Shown here: one piece after another, positions 35,961 to 47,300 of the stretch
How positions within the stretch are numbered: position 1 is the first letter of the stretch
Layout of the letters: the number at the start of each line of letters is the position of its first letter
Position numbers and translations under genes: made by a program
The notes under the pieces: generated by a model
Database searches by the model: none
What the model saw: only the letters and a program-made list of their open reading frames with translations
Told to the model about the DNA's origin: nothing
Assembly: GCF_020520425.1 (NCBI RefSeq)
Contig: NC_079489.1
Span: forward strand, 77,599,310 to 77,663,309
Length of the DNA: 64,000 nucleotides
Reading direction: 5' to 3'
Source of the DNA: Spinacia oleracea
Lineage: Eukaryota; Streptophyta; Magnoliopsida; Caryophyllales; Amaranthaceae

Positions 35961-36745
35961 AACATTAGGGTTGAACATTTATCATATATGAAATGTATTT
36001 TCATATTCCATTTAATCTTGGTTTAGTATTAAATGATGAGTCCCTTCAATTTGACGATATATTCAAGATAGACTGTCAGGACCAGTCCTGTGACTAAGAA
36101 ATGTCTATCAAGTGAACTTGAATGTCAAAAGTTGAAAATGGTCCCTGGTCAGAGTTTTCTATAAAATTGGACGACTAGAATGCAAGATGACTAGTAGTTC
36201 TGTTTCTTGAACTATGTGGACATGGCAATGTCATAATCATTTGCATAGATACTTACTTTGGGAAGACTAGTATTGGACAGACCTATGAAACTTTACTGTA
36301 AGAGATGAAAATCTGTCATAAGTAAATTTCATTTAAATTATTAGACACTAAATCCTCAATACCTGAGTGATTTGAGATTACTTGTTTGAGAACTGGTTGC
36401 TTTGACGTTGACCAACCGTCGCACCGTAAAAGGAGGCTATAAAGGCAACGCTCAGGTAATCACCTATCAAACGAAGTCTAATCTCAAGATCGCAAGATTG
36501 GGATTGTCCTCCCATAAATTGGGATGAGATGCTTAAAAGTTGTACAAGGCCACTCGGAGAGCTAGAAACTGTGAAATGCATGGCCGTGCTCGGATGAATC
36601 ATAGGCTATGATTATCTGTTTATTTGATCAGTTGAACTCTGAAACCGAGAAACACCTCTGGACATAATAAGGATGACAACTCTTACCTTATGTTCAAGAG
36701 CAAGCATCGAGCGACAAAGGAATTAGGAAATGCACACTTGTCCCT
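35961..36745 (+). other. Copia-3 3' untranslated region
   Basis: From about 36020 this again matches Copia-1 and Copia-2 nearly base for base, unlike the pol remnant just upstream. The antisense 74-codon frame is retained (36378-36602, minus) with one amino-acid change. Confidence 0.75.
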
Positions 36746-36762
36746 AAGGACAAGTGGGAGAC
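36746..36762 (+). promoter_or_regulatory. Copia-3 polypurine tract
   Basis: AAGGACAAGTGGGAGAC directly before the 3' LTR, identical to Copia-1 and Copia-2. Confidence 0.87.
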
Positions 36763-38165
36763 TGAAGGAAATAATGCCCTTGGTCCAAGTATGCATTCTA
36801 TGTTAAGTCTAATAAATGCGGTTCAGTATTAATTAACAAGTTAATAATTCAGTGAGATCAAGTGAGCTGAATGCCTAGCTAGAGGCCGCTTCAGTTCAAG
36901 TGGAATTAATGATATTAATCCACAGCTTACTCTTGACTGAACCCGTAGGGTCACACAAATAGTACGTAAACGGATCAAGTATGTAATGGCATTAAATGCT
37001 CTATCTATGGATATTCGGAATCGACGGATCTTGGTTTCAGTGGGAGCTGAGATCGTCACAAGCAAGAAATGAATACTCCGGAAATGATGATATTGCAGGA
37101 AACGGAAATATGGATCGCATCGGAAATATAAATACTATCCAAGTCGTAGATGTTGCCGGAAATGGAAACATGGTACGTATCGGAAAATATTATCGGAAAT
37201 GGAAATATTGCCGGAATCGGAAATATTGCCGGAAACGGAAATATTTTCAGAATCGGAAATATTATCAGAATCGGAAAATAATTCCGGAAACGGAAATATT
37301 AAATATTTGTTCGAAACGGAAATTAATTCCGGAATCGAAAATATTAAATATTGTTCGTATCGGAAATGAATTCCGGAACCGGGAATTTTATCGGAAGCGT
37401 ATCGTACGAATAAGCATCGGACGAGGCCTGCCGGACGAAGGCCCAGCACGAAGCCAGGCCATCGCCCAGCAAGCAATGGCGCGCCACAACACAGCCCAAG
37501 GCTGCGGCAGGCCTACCGCAAGGCAGGCCCAGCGCGCAGCTAAGGCCATGGCAGCCTCGTGGGCTGCGGTAGCTCGCATGGGCTTCGTGGGCGTGTGGGC
37601 TGTGCGCGGGCATGGCCTGCATGCTTGCGGGTCATGCTCGTGTGTGTGTTTGTGTCCATGCATAATTCCTAAATCTATTAGGATTTGGTGTGTGATTAAA
37701 TTCCTATTCCTATTAGGATTATTTAATTAATTAGAGTCCTTGTAGGATTCTAAGTTTAATTAAATCGTATCCTACTAGGATTCCAATTCCCTTTCCAAAC
37801 CTCAATAAATAAGGGCCTAGGGTCATAATTTATACGCACGATTGAAGTATTCAAAGGGTAAGTTTTTGAAAGAAAATTCAGCCACACTCTTGCACTAATA
37901 GCCGAAAATTTTTAAGCACCTTAAGGGCGATTCTAGTTGGTCAATCTTGAGGCGGATCCGGACGTACTGTGGACTATCTACGGAGGGACGACACTTGGAG
38001 TCCTAAAGACTTGTTCTTGTTCGGTTCGGGCGCAGCTAGGGAAGGCACGCTACAAAGTGTATGCATCTATACTATGCTAAATGATTATGTGTAAATAATA
38101 GGCTTTCCTGGCTTTATGGTTTTTCCGCATGATTTATGTATTGTCATATGTATCATAACCTAACA
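36763..38165 (+). repeat. Copia-3 3' LTR (1403 bp)
   Basis: It starts TGAAGGAAATAATG and ends CATAACCTAACA. The GC island is of a different subtype from Copia-2 (ATGGCGCGCCACAACACAGC) and is shared with the Copia-3 5' LTR. The TATA box has changed to CAATAAATA at 37803. Confidence 0.94.
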
Positions 38166-38629
38166 CAATATCCCACACATCTTTTTTCCACCTCCCAAGC
38201 CCAACTTCACTTTGCGCACTTTCTTCACCCTGGAAACTTTACTGACATACTAGTAGTCATACATAAGGTCCATAAGGAAAACACAAAAGAATAGTTCTTC
38301 AACTTCTCTCACTAGAAAGTAAACCCTAGGAAAAAATCTATGGCTTAGCCGCCACCCTCCCTAATGACTCATGAGGCAAATTCATCCATATAATCAAATT
38401 TGCTAGTCTAACCTTAGCATCCTCCGCACCATATTTGGTCGACTTTTCTTTCCCGGAATTCCTAGTCTCGGATATGAAGTAGTCGGTAGAAAATGGGTAA
38501 TTTTCGCCAAAGACCAAGTCTCCATCGCCACTTTGAATTTGTACATTTGTATTGAATTGTTCATGCCGTAATTTTCGTAGCTAGCTTTTGTAATATTTTA
38601 GGTAGTTTCATGTTTTCGCTTTCAGCGCG
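38166..38629. other. Flank of Copia-3 with a coding-like fragment
   Basis: Unassigned sequence right of Copia-3. A minus-strand open frame from about 38580 to the stop at 38338-38340 looks protein-like (GENYPFSTDYFISETRNSGK, then KYGAEDAKVRLANLIIWMNL near its end). I do not recognise the family. It could be a decayed host exon or a captured piece. Confidence 0.4.
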
Positions 38630-39105
38630 TCTCCTGTGAGACCAGTCACACTAATCAACTTGATGGTGTGACGAGCGCGAAACCAATAGCGTACCTCCCC
38701 TAAAACTATAAAAAAAAAAAAGTAACAGGTCTAAACTATAGAAGTAACATACCTAAACTAAAAAAGTACCTCCTCTAAAATTATTAATAAAAAAAATTAA
38801 CATACCTAAACTAAAAATGTACCTCCTCTAAAACAATTCCGTATAAAAAAAAAGTAACATGTCTAAACTATAGAAGTAACATACCTAAACTAAAAAAGTA
38901 CCTCATCTAAAATTATAAAAAAACAGTAACATGTCTAAACTATAGAAGTAACATACTTAAACTAAAAAAAGTACCACCTCTAAAATTATAAAAAAAAAGT
39001 AACATGTCTAAACTATAGAAGTAACATACCTAAATTCGCAAGTGTGAACTGGTCTCACCATCAGTTGATGGTGAGGACAGTCTCATATAAGAATTTGGGT
39101 TTCGC
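38630..39105. repeat. Foldback-like element with internal tandem repeats
   Basis: The edges are inverted copies: TGTGAGACCAGTCACAC near 38635 and GTGTGAACTGGTCTCACCA near 39042. Between them are four to five tandem units of about 75 bp of the type AGTAACATGTCTAAACTATA...GTACCTCCTCTAAAATTATA (38692-39035). Confidence 0.6.
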
Positions 39106-39270
39106 TTTTGGTTAGTTCTAGATGTGGAATTTGTAATCTATGTACTTTAATATATAAATGATAAATTTTGTGTTACAAGTATATAAGCAAATTTCAAGTT
39201 TGGATTAATTGTATAAAGTTGTTGTAATGAAAAAATAAGAATACAACCAAAGAATTGATAGAACGCTAAA

Positions 39271-39412
39271 GTGATGGATATCCGATATCCGACAATACCC
39301 GATTCGAAAATTTCGGATACCCGAATATCGGATATCCGAAAATTTCGGATCAGATACAAATATCAGATATTTGATTTTTTTGATACGGATATCCGATCCG
39401 TGCTCAGCCCTA
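39271..39412. repeat. GGATATCCG palindromic patch, possible hAT end
   Basis: Dense self-complementary GGATATCCGATATCCG and CGAAAATTTCGG units. Read on the minus strand the right edge is TAGGGCTGAGCACGGATCGG, which resembles hAT termini (TAGGG-TG--CA). No matching left end or 8-bp duplication was found. Confidence 0.35.
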
Positions 39413-39630
39413 CCACCAATATTCAAGTAATCGGACAAACAATAAAATTAACAATTAGCAGAAAAGCACCCAAGGAATATAAAATCAAATCCCAAAGGCT
39501 TCCATGACTTCCTACCCAAATAACTCTCTTTAAAATTTTCAAAAAGCCTTTTCAGAAACAATATTAACAAAAATCCTAAAGGTTTAAAATGACCACAAAT
39601 TTCAACTCTAAAGAGAGTTTTTGGAACGTT
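39413..39630 (-). other. Remnant of Gypsy element leader
   Basis: Sequence following the primer site of the minus-strand Gypsy-type element below. Only a short stretch remains and no gag or pol is visible. Confidence 0.4.
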
Positions 39631-39644
39631 TGGCTCTGATACCA
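39631..39644 (-). promoter_or_regulatory. Primer-binding site, initiator tRNA-Met type
   Basis: The minus strand reads TGGTATCAGAGCCA, a perfect 14-base complement of the initiator tRNA-Met 3' end, two bases from the LTR edge. Confidence 0.85.
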
Positions 39645-39646
39645 AC

Positions 39647-41771
39647 TGTAACAACCCAGAAATTCTAAAAGAGAAAATAAGGAATTTAAAGTGCTATTTA
39701 TATTGACGGTGGCGGAAACACTGTCTTCTGGGATTGCCACTACAATAATAAAGAAGGGGTTTAAACACTAAATTGCCAAACCAATAAAATAAAATATAAA
39801 GTAATCAAAATAAATGTCTCAAATGAGGCAAAACATAACCTCAAAACCAAAATAGAAAGTTTAAAGTAAAATAAACTCTATTTGTTTTATTCTCACTCGA
39901 AGCCCAAGTCCAAGCCCAAATAAGCTAAGAAAACAACCTGTAAAATGAACAACAAAATTCCCACAATCAGTGGGGAGTAACTAACAGCTCTCCCAGCTCA
40001 AGAGTAACCAATTAAATAGAAATAATAAGAATCATAGAATATAGATAACACAAAATAAAATAGAAATACATATGATCATAAATTGACATATAATTTATAA
40101 AGAATCCTTCAAAAAGATAATAATAAGTAAAATTAAAAAGAAGAGTTACCCAAAGACATTACCAAGTACAATAACGTAGTAAAATATATAACATTTATAA
40201 TTTAGAGGTAAGAACGGAGTGCAAGTGAATCGCAAGACACTGTTCCTATATAGTCAAAGTCAGGAATACGTCCTTCGAGAATACGTCTCTAGTCTAAGTA
40301 TGGCCACACTCTCAACCTAGTAGACAGCACCCGGAAGCTACTAGAGTCGAACGACGACAATGAACTAAAACGGTATACTCAACGGAATCCGTCCGTTAGA
40401 GTTGCATGCTCCTCTCCATTAGGAATCCGTCCCTCCGGATATCTTTATCTCAAAAACCATTTCGAAGGGTGACCCAAGTCACATAAAATAATAGGTATTA
40501 AAATAATCAAAATAATATTATATCGGATATTTGGAGTCACCGCAACCTCATAGTTAACGACTTAAACTCCGGGATTCCATTTCCCATAATAAGTGAATCC
40601 GTCACTTAAAAAAAACTAATTGATAAAGTCGTTTAAATGTTGGAACAAAATTGAAAATTGATTGAGTTAAGTACTACGGAGTACGTATGATAAGCCATAT
40701 AAGACGCAACACCGTGCCATTATCTCCATATCAAAACAGAACACCAAGAACCAAATCCATATTACTAAACGACAACTAATAATCCATATAAATTCAACAT
40801 AAATAACCATGAAATGCTAACATGCAGTACTCATGTAAGATGAAGGTAATAGCCGAAATCCCCTCCAAACATATTACAAGAAACACATGATCTCGATAAT
40901 GACATATCAAAAAAATCTAAGATCTTAATGGAAGTTTTGAAATGGGAATTGATACAATTGTACACAGGGAATACGTAAGGGAAGGTTTAAACAAAACATA
41001 TTACATACTCAAGTTCAAAAGCATGGTTCATGTGTATAATATAAAAGTCATGAAAGAATTAACTCAAACATCATAGTCCTAAATATGATACTACGCGGAC
41101 AATACAACTATACTCTAATCTCCTTATTCGCTAGTTAACGGATTAAACCTAAACGAGGACAACCATTAGTTACCTTGACCGACTAGAGGAGAGAAGATTA
41201 CGAGCGATGCGATCGACTAAGCGTTTCCCAGATCAATGCCGTTCTTACTTTCGGCTCCTTCGCATATAGCACAATGTAAAAATAAAGAAAAGAAAGAGGA
41301 ACTTAAACATTGTTTAAAGTTGAATAAGAGTGAGGAAATAAGAAGGAAGGTGAAATGAATTTGGGTTAAAATACTCTTAAGGAACACCAAGAGGAATGAG
41401 ATCGAGGAGTTGAAAGAATTGAAAAGTATAAGCCAAATCATTAATACGAGAGTTAGAGAACATATGAAAAGTTAGAGCTATTAAGATTGGAAATCAAATA
41501 AATCGGTTAAGGGTGAGATACTCAAAGGTTTAAAGAACAACTAATTAATTACTTTATTATTATTAAATCATACCAATAAAAAATTGAAATATACTAATGC
41601 GTTTAATAAAAACTAGTTAGTTCAAAATGATAATAATGGATAAGAAAATCAATATCAACTTATTGTTAAATAAAGTATAATATGATTAATTAAAATAGAA
41701 AAATATATAGAAGGATAAAGTTTTTAAGATATTAATATATTTTAGAAACACCAAAAATATGGGGTGTTACA
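39647..41771 (-). repeat. Complete Gypsy-type LTR (2125 bp), 5' LTR of a lost element
   Basis: Read on the minus strand it starts TGTAACACCCCATATTTTTG and ends GGGTTGTTACA, followed by the primer site. LTRs starting TGTAACACCCC with an initiator-Met primer site are typical of Tekay/Del Ty3/Gypsy elements, so that assignment is likely. Its interior is almost wholly gone. A second copy of 883 bp of it lies at 6052-6934, left of Copia-3. Confidence 0.8.
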
Positions 41772-41879
41772 TAATAGGAACTCAAGCACTCACCTGTCTA
41801 AAGTCATTAGCAACCACAATCAGGAAGTTTGCAATATGTGTGTCATCAACCAAAACCTAGGAACAACATAATTTAATTT

Positions 41880-42688
41880 TAGATTTATTTTTTTAATCAT
41901 GAGAGTGTTGGTTTTCGGATGAAATTGTTTATGCTTAATATTAATAATTAATTAATAAAAATATCTATGTGGCACTTAATTATTTATCTACGTGGAACTT
42001 GACTTTTTTAATTCAAAATTAATTTTGAAATCTTATTTTTCATTGGCTGAAACCATTAGATTTCCTACGTGGCGCTCTAATATTGGATTAATGTTTGATT
42101 TTAAATTGATTTTTATTTATTTTATTTCAGATTAGTTTTTGATTTTGAATGAATTTTATTTTGATTCATTTTTTTAATTATTAGAGTGTTTGATTTTAGA
42201 TGGAGTTGTATATATTAGTAATTAATTAATTAAAATATCTACGTGGCACCTAATTAATTATATATATGGCAACTGATTTTTTTTAATTCAAAAATAAATT
42301 AGGAATCTTATTTTTTATTGGCCGAAACCATTAGTAATCCTACGTGGCGCTCTAACAATTCAGCAAATATGCCTATTGGATTAATGTTTGATTTTAAATT
42401 GAATTTTATTTATTTGATTTTAGATTAGTGTTTGATTTTGGATAAATTTTATTTTACATTTATATTTTTAATTATTATAGTGTTTGATTTTTGATGGATT
42501 TGTATATATTAGTAATTAATTAATTAAAATATCTACGTGGCACCTAATTAATTATCTACGTGGCAATCGATTTTTTTAATTCAAAAATAAATTAGAAATC
42601 TTATTTTTCATTGGCCGAAACCATTAGTAATCCTATGTGGCGCTCTAATATTTCAGCAAATATGTCTTCTTTATATAGATATATTAGA
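41880..42688 (-). mobile_element. Helitron D (non-autonomous, 3' end missing)
   Basis: The 5' end on the minus strand is TCTAATATATCTATATAAAG at 42688, the AT-rich TC start of Helitrons. The interior shares the CTACGTGGC and GGCCGAAACCATTAG modules with its neighbours. The hairpin-CTAG 3' terminus is not present at the left, so the unit is truncated near 41880. Confidence 0.6.
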
Positions 42689-42946
42689 TATTATTATTAC
42701 TAGATTTGAGCTCGTGCGATGCACGGATTCTATTAAATCGTTATGTATATACCAATTTTATATACTTCGTATTAGATTAAATTAGTTTTTGATTTTGCAT
42801 TAAATTTCATTTTAGATTTAAAACATAAATAAATTATGATCGTGTTTGTTTTTGGATGAAATTGTATATGCGTAATATTATTAATTAATTAATTAAAATA
42901 TCTACGTGGCGTTTAATTATTTATCTACGTGGCACTCGACTTTTTT

Positions 42947-45732
42947 TTTTTTGACGGGAAGACTATGTCTTCTATTCATTCAATAATGGGTTTGTCCAAC
43001 AAGACAAATGGCAAAGTTTCTTGTGGACACTCTTCCATCCACACCTTAATCTCCTCAAACAGGAAGGAGGATTTAGCGAGTGAATGGGCCACACTATTAC
43101 AATTTCTACGAGTAATATAAAAGGAAATAGCAGTAAATTGTCTTGCCTTAGCTAATATATCATCAACAATGACCTGGGTGTAAGTTTTTTCCCTTCCTTG
43201 TTCCTGCAGTAGCTTTATGAGTGATTGGCAGTCAGTTTCCACCAATACCTTTCTGAAGCCTGCCTGGTACGCATAGCTAACCCCAAATCTGATTTCTTCT
43301 ATTTCAGCTTCCCTTGCCTCCATACTCCTCTCAATCCTTCTTGTTGCTGCCATCAGAACATCACCCACATGGTCGCGAACCACTATGCCCAGCCCCGTGG
43401 TTTCAGCTGCTATGGCTGCGTCCGTGTTGAGCTTGTAGGTTCCCTCTGGTGGAGGGAGCCAACGTTGTACTTCCACTGGTTTTTGCCTACTCTCTTCCTC
43501 CCTGCATCTCGCTGCCTCGAATTCCCCAAGGAGATTTAGAGTTCTGCTACACACAATCAGGGGGCTCATTCTTCTTTTCTCGAACACCCACATGTTCCTT
43601 GTGTTCCAAATTTGCCACACGAACATCATTACAAGTTCCCATGCTCTCTCCTCCTTACAGACATCCATCATCCTTTCACACCATTCCCTAAAGTTGCTTT
43701 GGTCTTCCTCCCTAGCCTCTACTCTTAGTGGTGATATTTTCCATAACACTCGACTTTCTGGACAGTGAAGGAAGAGGTGTGAGGTGTCCTCGTCGCTCTC
43801 CCCACATCTTGGGCATACTGGGCTAACATCAATGCCTCTTCTCGCCAGGTTTGCCATGGTTGCTATGCCCTTGTTCAAAGTACGCCACATTAAGTTCTTG
43901 ACCTTCTCCGGGACTTCCGCTTTCCACACTTTCTTCCATACTCTAGCATTCAGCTCCGCTCCAGAATGTTCAACGTCACCACTTATTCTTTGCATTTCAG
44001 CATGGTAGGAACTCTTTGCTGTGAACTCCCCATGTTTTGTGTGTCTCCAACTCCAGTAATCTGATTGAGTGTGATCAACAAGGGGGATGCTTTTTATAGC
44101 TTGTACTTCAGCCTCGCTAAGATGTTGTTGTAGTAACTGGTCATCCCACTCCAATCCATTCTCCCTTATCCATTCCCTGACTGTGCTGCCAGTTGTCTCA
44201 TCTCTCGGGGGCGCAGAGTAGACACGACCTCCTGGTATGCCGGGTACACATGCGTCTGTCCAGAACCGAATACTTTGTCCATTACCAACTATCCACCTCG
44301 AGCCTTCTTCCAGCAATTTGCGGGCTGACAGAATTGAACGCCATGTATAGCTAGCGTTTTGGGGTATTTTTGCTTCCCACAAATTCGTTCTTGGGAAGTA
44401 CTTACCTTTTAGTATTGTGGCTGCTAGTGATGTGGGGTTTGATATTAATCTCCAACACTGTTTTGCAAGGAGAGAAGAGTTGAAGGCACCAAGATCACGC
44501 ATACCCACTCCCCCTTTTTCCTTGGAACGGCACATACGATCCCAGCTAATGAGGGCTAACTTCTTCTCATCACCCTTCGAGCCCCACCAAAAGTTTCGGC
44601 AGGTAGCTATTATGTTGCGAATAACGCTCTCCGGAATCTTGAAACACTGCATTGCATAGGTTGGAATTGCCTATGCTATGGACTTTATGAGTTCCTCTCG
44701 TCTTGCTCTCGATAGACATCTATCCTTCCACCCCTTAATTTTCTTCCAGACACGATCTTGAAGTACTTGAAAAATTGCTTTCTTTGATCTTCCCAGAAAG
44801 GTGGGAAGGCCAAGATATCTCTCGTGTTCCTTGACGGCCATGAAACTTAACTTCATTTGAAGCATTTTCTGCATATCTTCGCTTACGTTCCAGCTAAAGG
44901 AAACTTCCGATTTTTCTAAGTTGATCTTTTGTCCGGAGGCAATCTCATAGGTGGTTAAGATGTCCACAATAGCCTCTGCTTCCGTATCAGTAGCTCTAGT
45001 AAAAAGGAGGGTATCGTCTGCGAAAAATAGGTGAGAGATTGGTGAGACGTTTCTGCCAATCTTGACCCCGTGAATAAGCTTACGATTTTCCGCATCCCTT
45101 AGTAACTCAGAGAAGCCTTCTGCACATATCACGAAGAGAAAGGGTGAGATATGATCGCCTTGCCTTAGGCCCCTACTAGGCTTGAAAGAGGTGGTAGGGA
45201 ACCCATTAAACAATATAGAGTATGACACAGTAGAAATGCATCTCATAACCAAGTCCACAAAAGAATTCGCAAAACCCATTTTGGTCATCATTCCTCGTAC
45301 AAAAGACCATTCCACTCTATCGTAGGCTTTGCTCATATCCAACTTCATTGCCATAAACCCCTTCATCCCCTTATTTTTCTTCCTCATAAACATCTCATAT
45401 GCCACAAGCACATTGTCAGTTATTAATCGACCCGGCACGAACGCACTTTGACATTCACTTATCACATTCGGGAGTGCTACCTTAAGCCTATTAGAAATCA
45501 CCTTTGATACCAATTTATACAAAACATTACACAAGCTAATGGGCCGGTAGTCTTTAGTGGATCGACATTGTTTTTTCTTGGGGATGAGCACAATATGAGT
45601 ATTGTTTATTTGTTCAACAGGTGCCCCATTATTCAAAATATTAAGAACATAATCGATAACATCACAACCAACAACATTCCAGAACTTTTTGTAAAAGAGG
45701 GCAGGCATACCATCGGACCCAGGGGCCTTTGT
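42947..45732 (-). mobile_element. 5'-truncated L1-type LINE
   Basis: A minus-strand non-LTR retrotransposon with an A-tail (T run at 42941-42952). It is flanked by a 17-bp target duplication, TGGCACTCGACTTTTTT, at 42930-42946 and 45733-45749. It starts within the reverse transcriptase, so ORF1 and the endonuclease are missing, as expected from incomplete target-primed reverse transcription. It lies inside Helitron C. Confidence 0.92.
42976..45732 (-). pseudogene. LINE ORF2 remnant: RT, zf-RVT and RNase H
   Basis: A single frame of about 910 codons is broken once, by TAG at 44671-44673, where family members usually have a glutamine codon (inference). The part before the stop is the reverse transcriptase: KAPGSDGMPALFYKKFW at its start, the MKLDMSKAYDRVEW motif, the RGLRQGDHISPFLF motif, and the FADD catalytic box within HLFFADDTLLF about two thirds along. 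The part after the stop holds a zf-RVT zinc-binding domain (VWKKVWKAEVPEKVKNLMWR, then CPRCGESDEDTSHLFLHCP) and a C-terminal RNase H-like domain (LNTDAA, EIEEI, VETDCQSL). The stop codon is just before the A-tail. One nonsense codon in 2.7 kb means the insertion is fairly young. Confidence 0.92.
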
Positions 45733-46110
45733 TGGCACTCGACTTTTTTAATTCCAAATTAATTTTGAAATCTTATTTTTCATTGGCCAAAACCTTTAGA
45801 TTCCCTACATGGCGCTCTAATATTGGATAATGAATTTTATTTATTTTATTTTAGATTAGTGTTTGATTTTGAATGAATTTTATTTTAGATTTTTTTTAAT
45901 TATTATAGTGTTTGATTTTAGATGGAGTTGTATATATTAGTAATTAATTAATTAAAGTATCTACGTGGCACCTAATTAATTATCTACATGGCAATCGATT
46001 TTTTTAATTCAAAAATAAATTAGAAATCTTATTTTTCATTGGCCGAAACCATTAGTAATCCTAGGTGGCGCTCTAATATTTTAGCAAATATGCCTCCTTT
46101 ATTATTATTA

Positions 46111-47298
46111 CTAGATTTTAGCCCGTGCGATGCACGGATTCTATTAAATTGTTATGTTTAAATAAAAATCCTATGTATATACCACTTTTATATATTAGAT
46201 TAGATTAGTTTTTTTTATTTTGCATTGAATTTCATTTTAAATTTTTTTTATTATGAAAGTTTTTATTTTTGGATGAAATTGTATATGCGTAATATTAATA
46301 AATAATTAATAAAAAAATATCTACGTGACAGTTAATCATTTCTTTACGTGGCACTCGACTTTTTTAATTCAAAATTAATTTTGAAATCCTATTTTTCATT
46401 GGCCGAAACCATTAGTTTTTTCTATGTGGCGCTCTAATATTGGATTAATGTTTGATTTTAAATTGAATTTTATTTATTTTATTTTAGATTATTGTTTGAT
46501 TTTGGATGATTTTTATTTTAGATTTATTTTTTAATTATTAGAGTGTTTGATTTTAGATGGAGTTGTATATATTAGTAATTAATTAATTAAAATATATACG
46601 TGGCACCTAATTAATTATCTACGTGGAAATCGATTATTTTTTAATTATTAGAGTGTTTGATTTTCGATGGAGTTGTATATATTAGTAATTAATTAATTAA
46701 ATATCTACGTGGCACCTAATTAATTATCTAAGTGTCACTTGATTTTTTAATTCAAAAAGAAATTAGAAATATTATTTTTCATTGGCCGAAACCATTAGTA
46801 ATCCTAGGTGGCGCTCTAATATTTCAGCAAATATTCCTCCATTGGCCGAATTAAGCCATTAGATTTTTCTACGTGGCGCTCGAATATTGGATTAATGTTT
46901 GAATTTAAATTGAATTTTATGTATTTTATTTTATATTATTGTTTGATTTTGGATGAATTTTATTTTAGATTTATTTTTTAATTATTAGAGTGTTTGATTT
47001 TAGACGGAGTTGTATATATTAGTAATTAATTAATTAAAATATCTACGTGACACCTAATTAATTATCTACGTGGAAATCGATTATTTTTTAATTATTAGAG
47101 TGTTTGATTTTCGATGGAGTTGTATATATTAATAATTAATTAATTAAAATATCTACATGGCACCTAATTAATTATCTACGTGGCACTTGATTTTTGTAAT
47201 TAAAAAAGAAATTAGAAATCTTATTTTTCATTGGCCGAAACCATTAGTAATTCTAGGTGGCGCTCTAATCTTTAAGCAAATATGCCTCCTTTATATAT
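46111..47298 (-). mobile_element. Helitron B (non-autonomous)
   Basis: The 3' end on the minus strand has hairpin CCGTGCATCGCACGG then GCTAAAATCTAG at 46111. The 5' end reads TAATATATAAAGGAGGCATA at about 47298, with the terminal TC lost at the junction with Helitron A. It contains two tandem copies of the CTACGTGGC-bearing module. No coding capacity. Confidence 0.65.
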
Positions 47299-47300
47299 TA

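Larger units (their letters stand above)
6935..38165 (+). mobile_element. Copia-3: non-autonomous Copia element hosting the nest
   Basis: This is the outermost element of the nest: truncated 5' LTR (6940-8137), primer site, leader, decayed gag-pol, 3' UTR, polypurine tract and complete 3' LTR (36763-38165). Its interior is interrupted at 12349-33657 by the Tat-like element. LTRs, leader and 3' UTR closely match Copia-1 and Copia-2, while the coding section is recognisable only in patches. Without the insert the internal length is about 7.3 kb, close to Copia-2's 7.6 kb, so the core changed mainly by substitution and small indels. Its own target duplication cannot be seen because the first 205 bp of the 5' LTR are missing. 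Confidence 0.9.
42700..46106 (-). mobile_element. Helitron C (non-autonomous, split by a LINE)
   Basis: The 3' terminus on the minus strand has the hairpin CGTGCATCGCACGAG followed by CTCAAATCTAG, then host T. This is a typical Helitron 3' end with CTAG. The 5' end near 46106 lacks the terminal TC. Without the LINE (42947-45732) and one duplication copy it is about 0.6 kb. It codes for no Rep/helicase. Confidence 0.65.
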
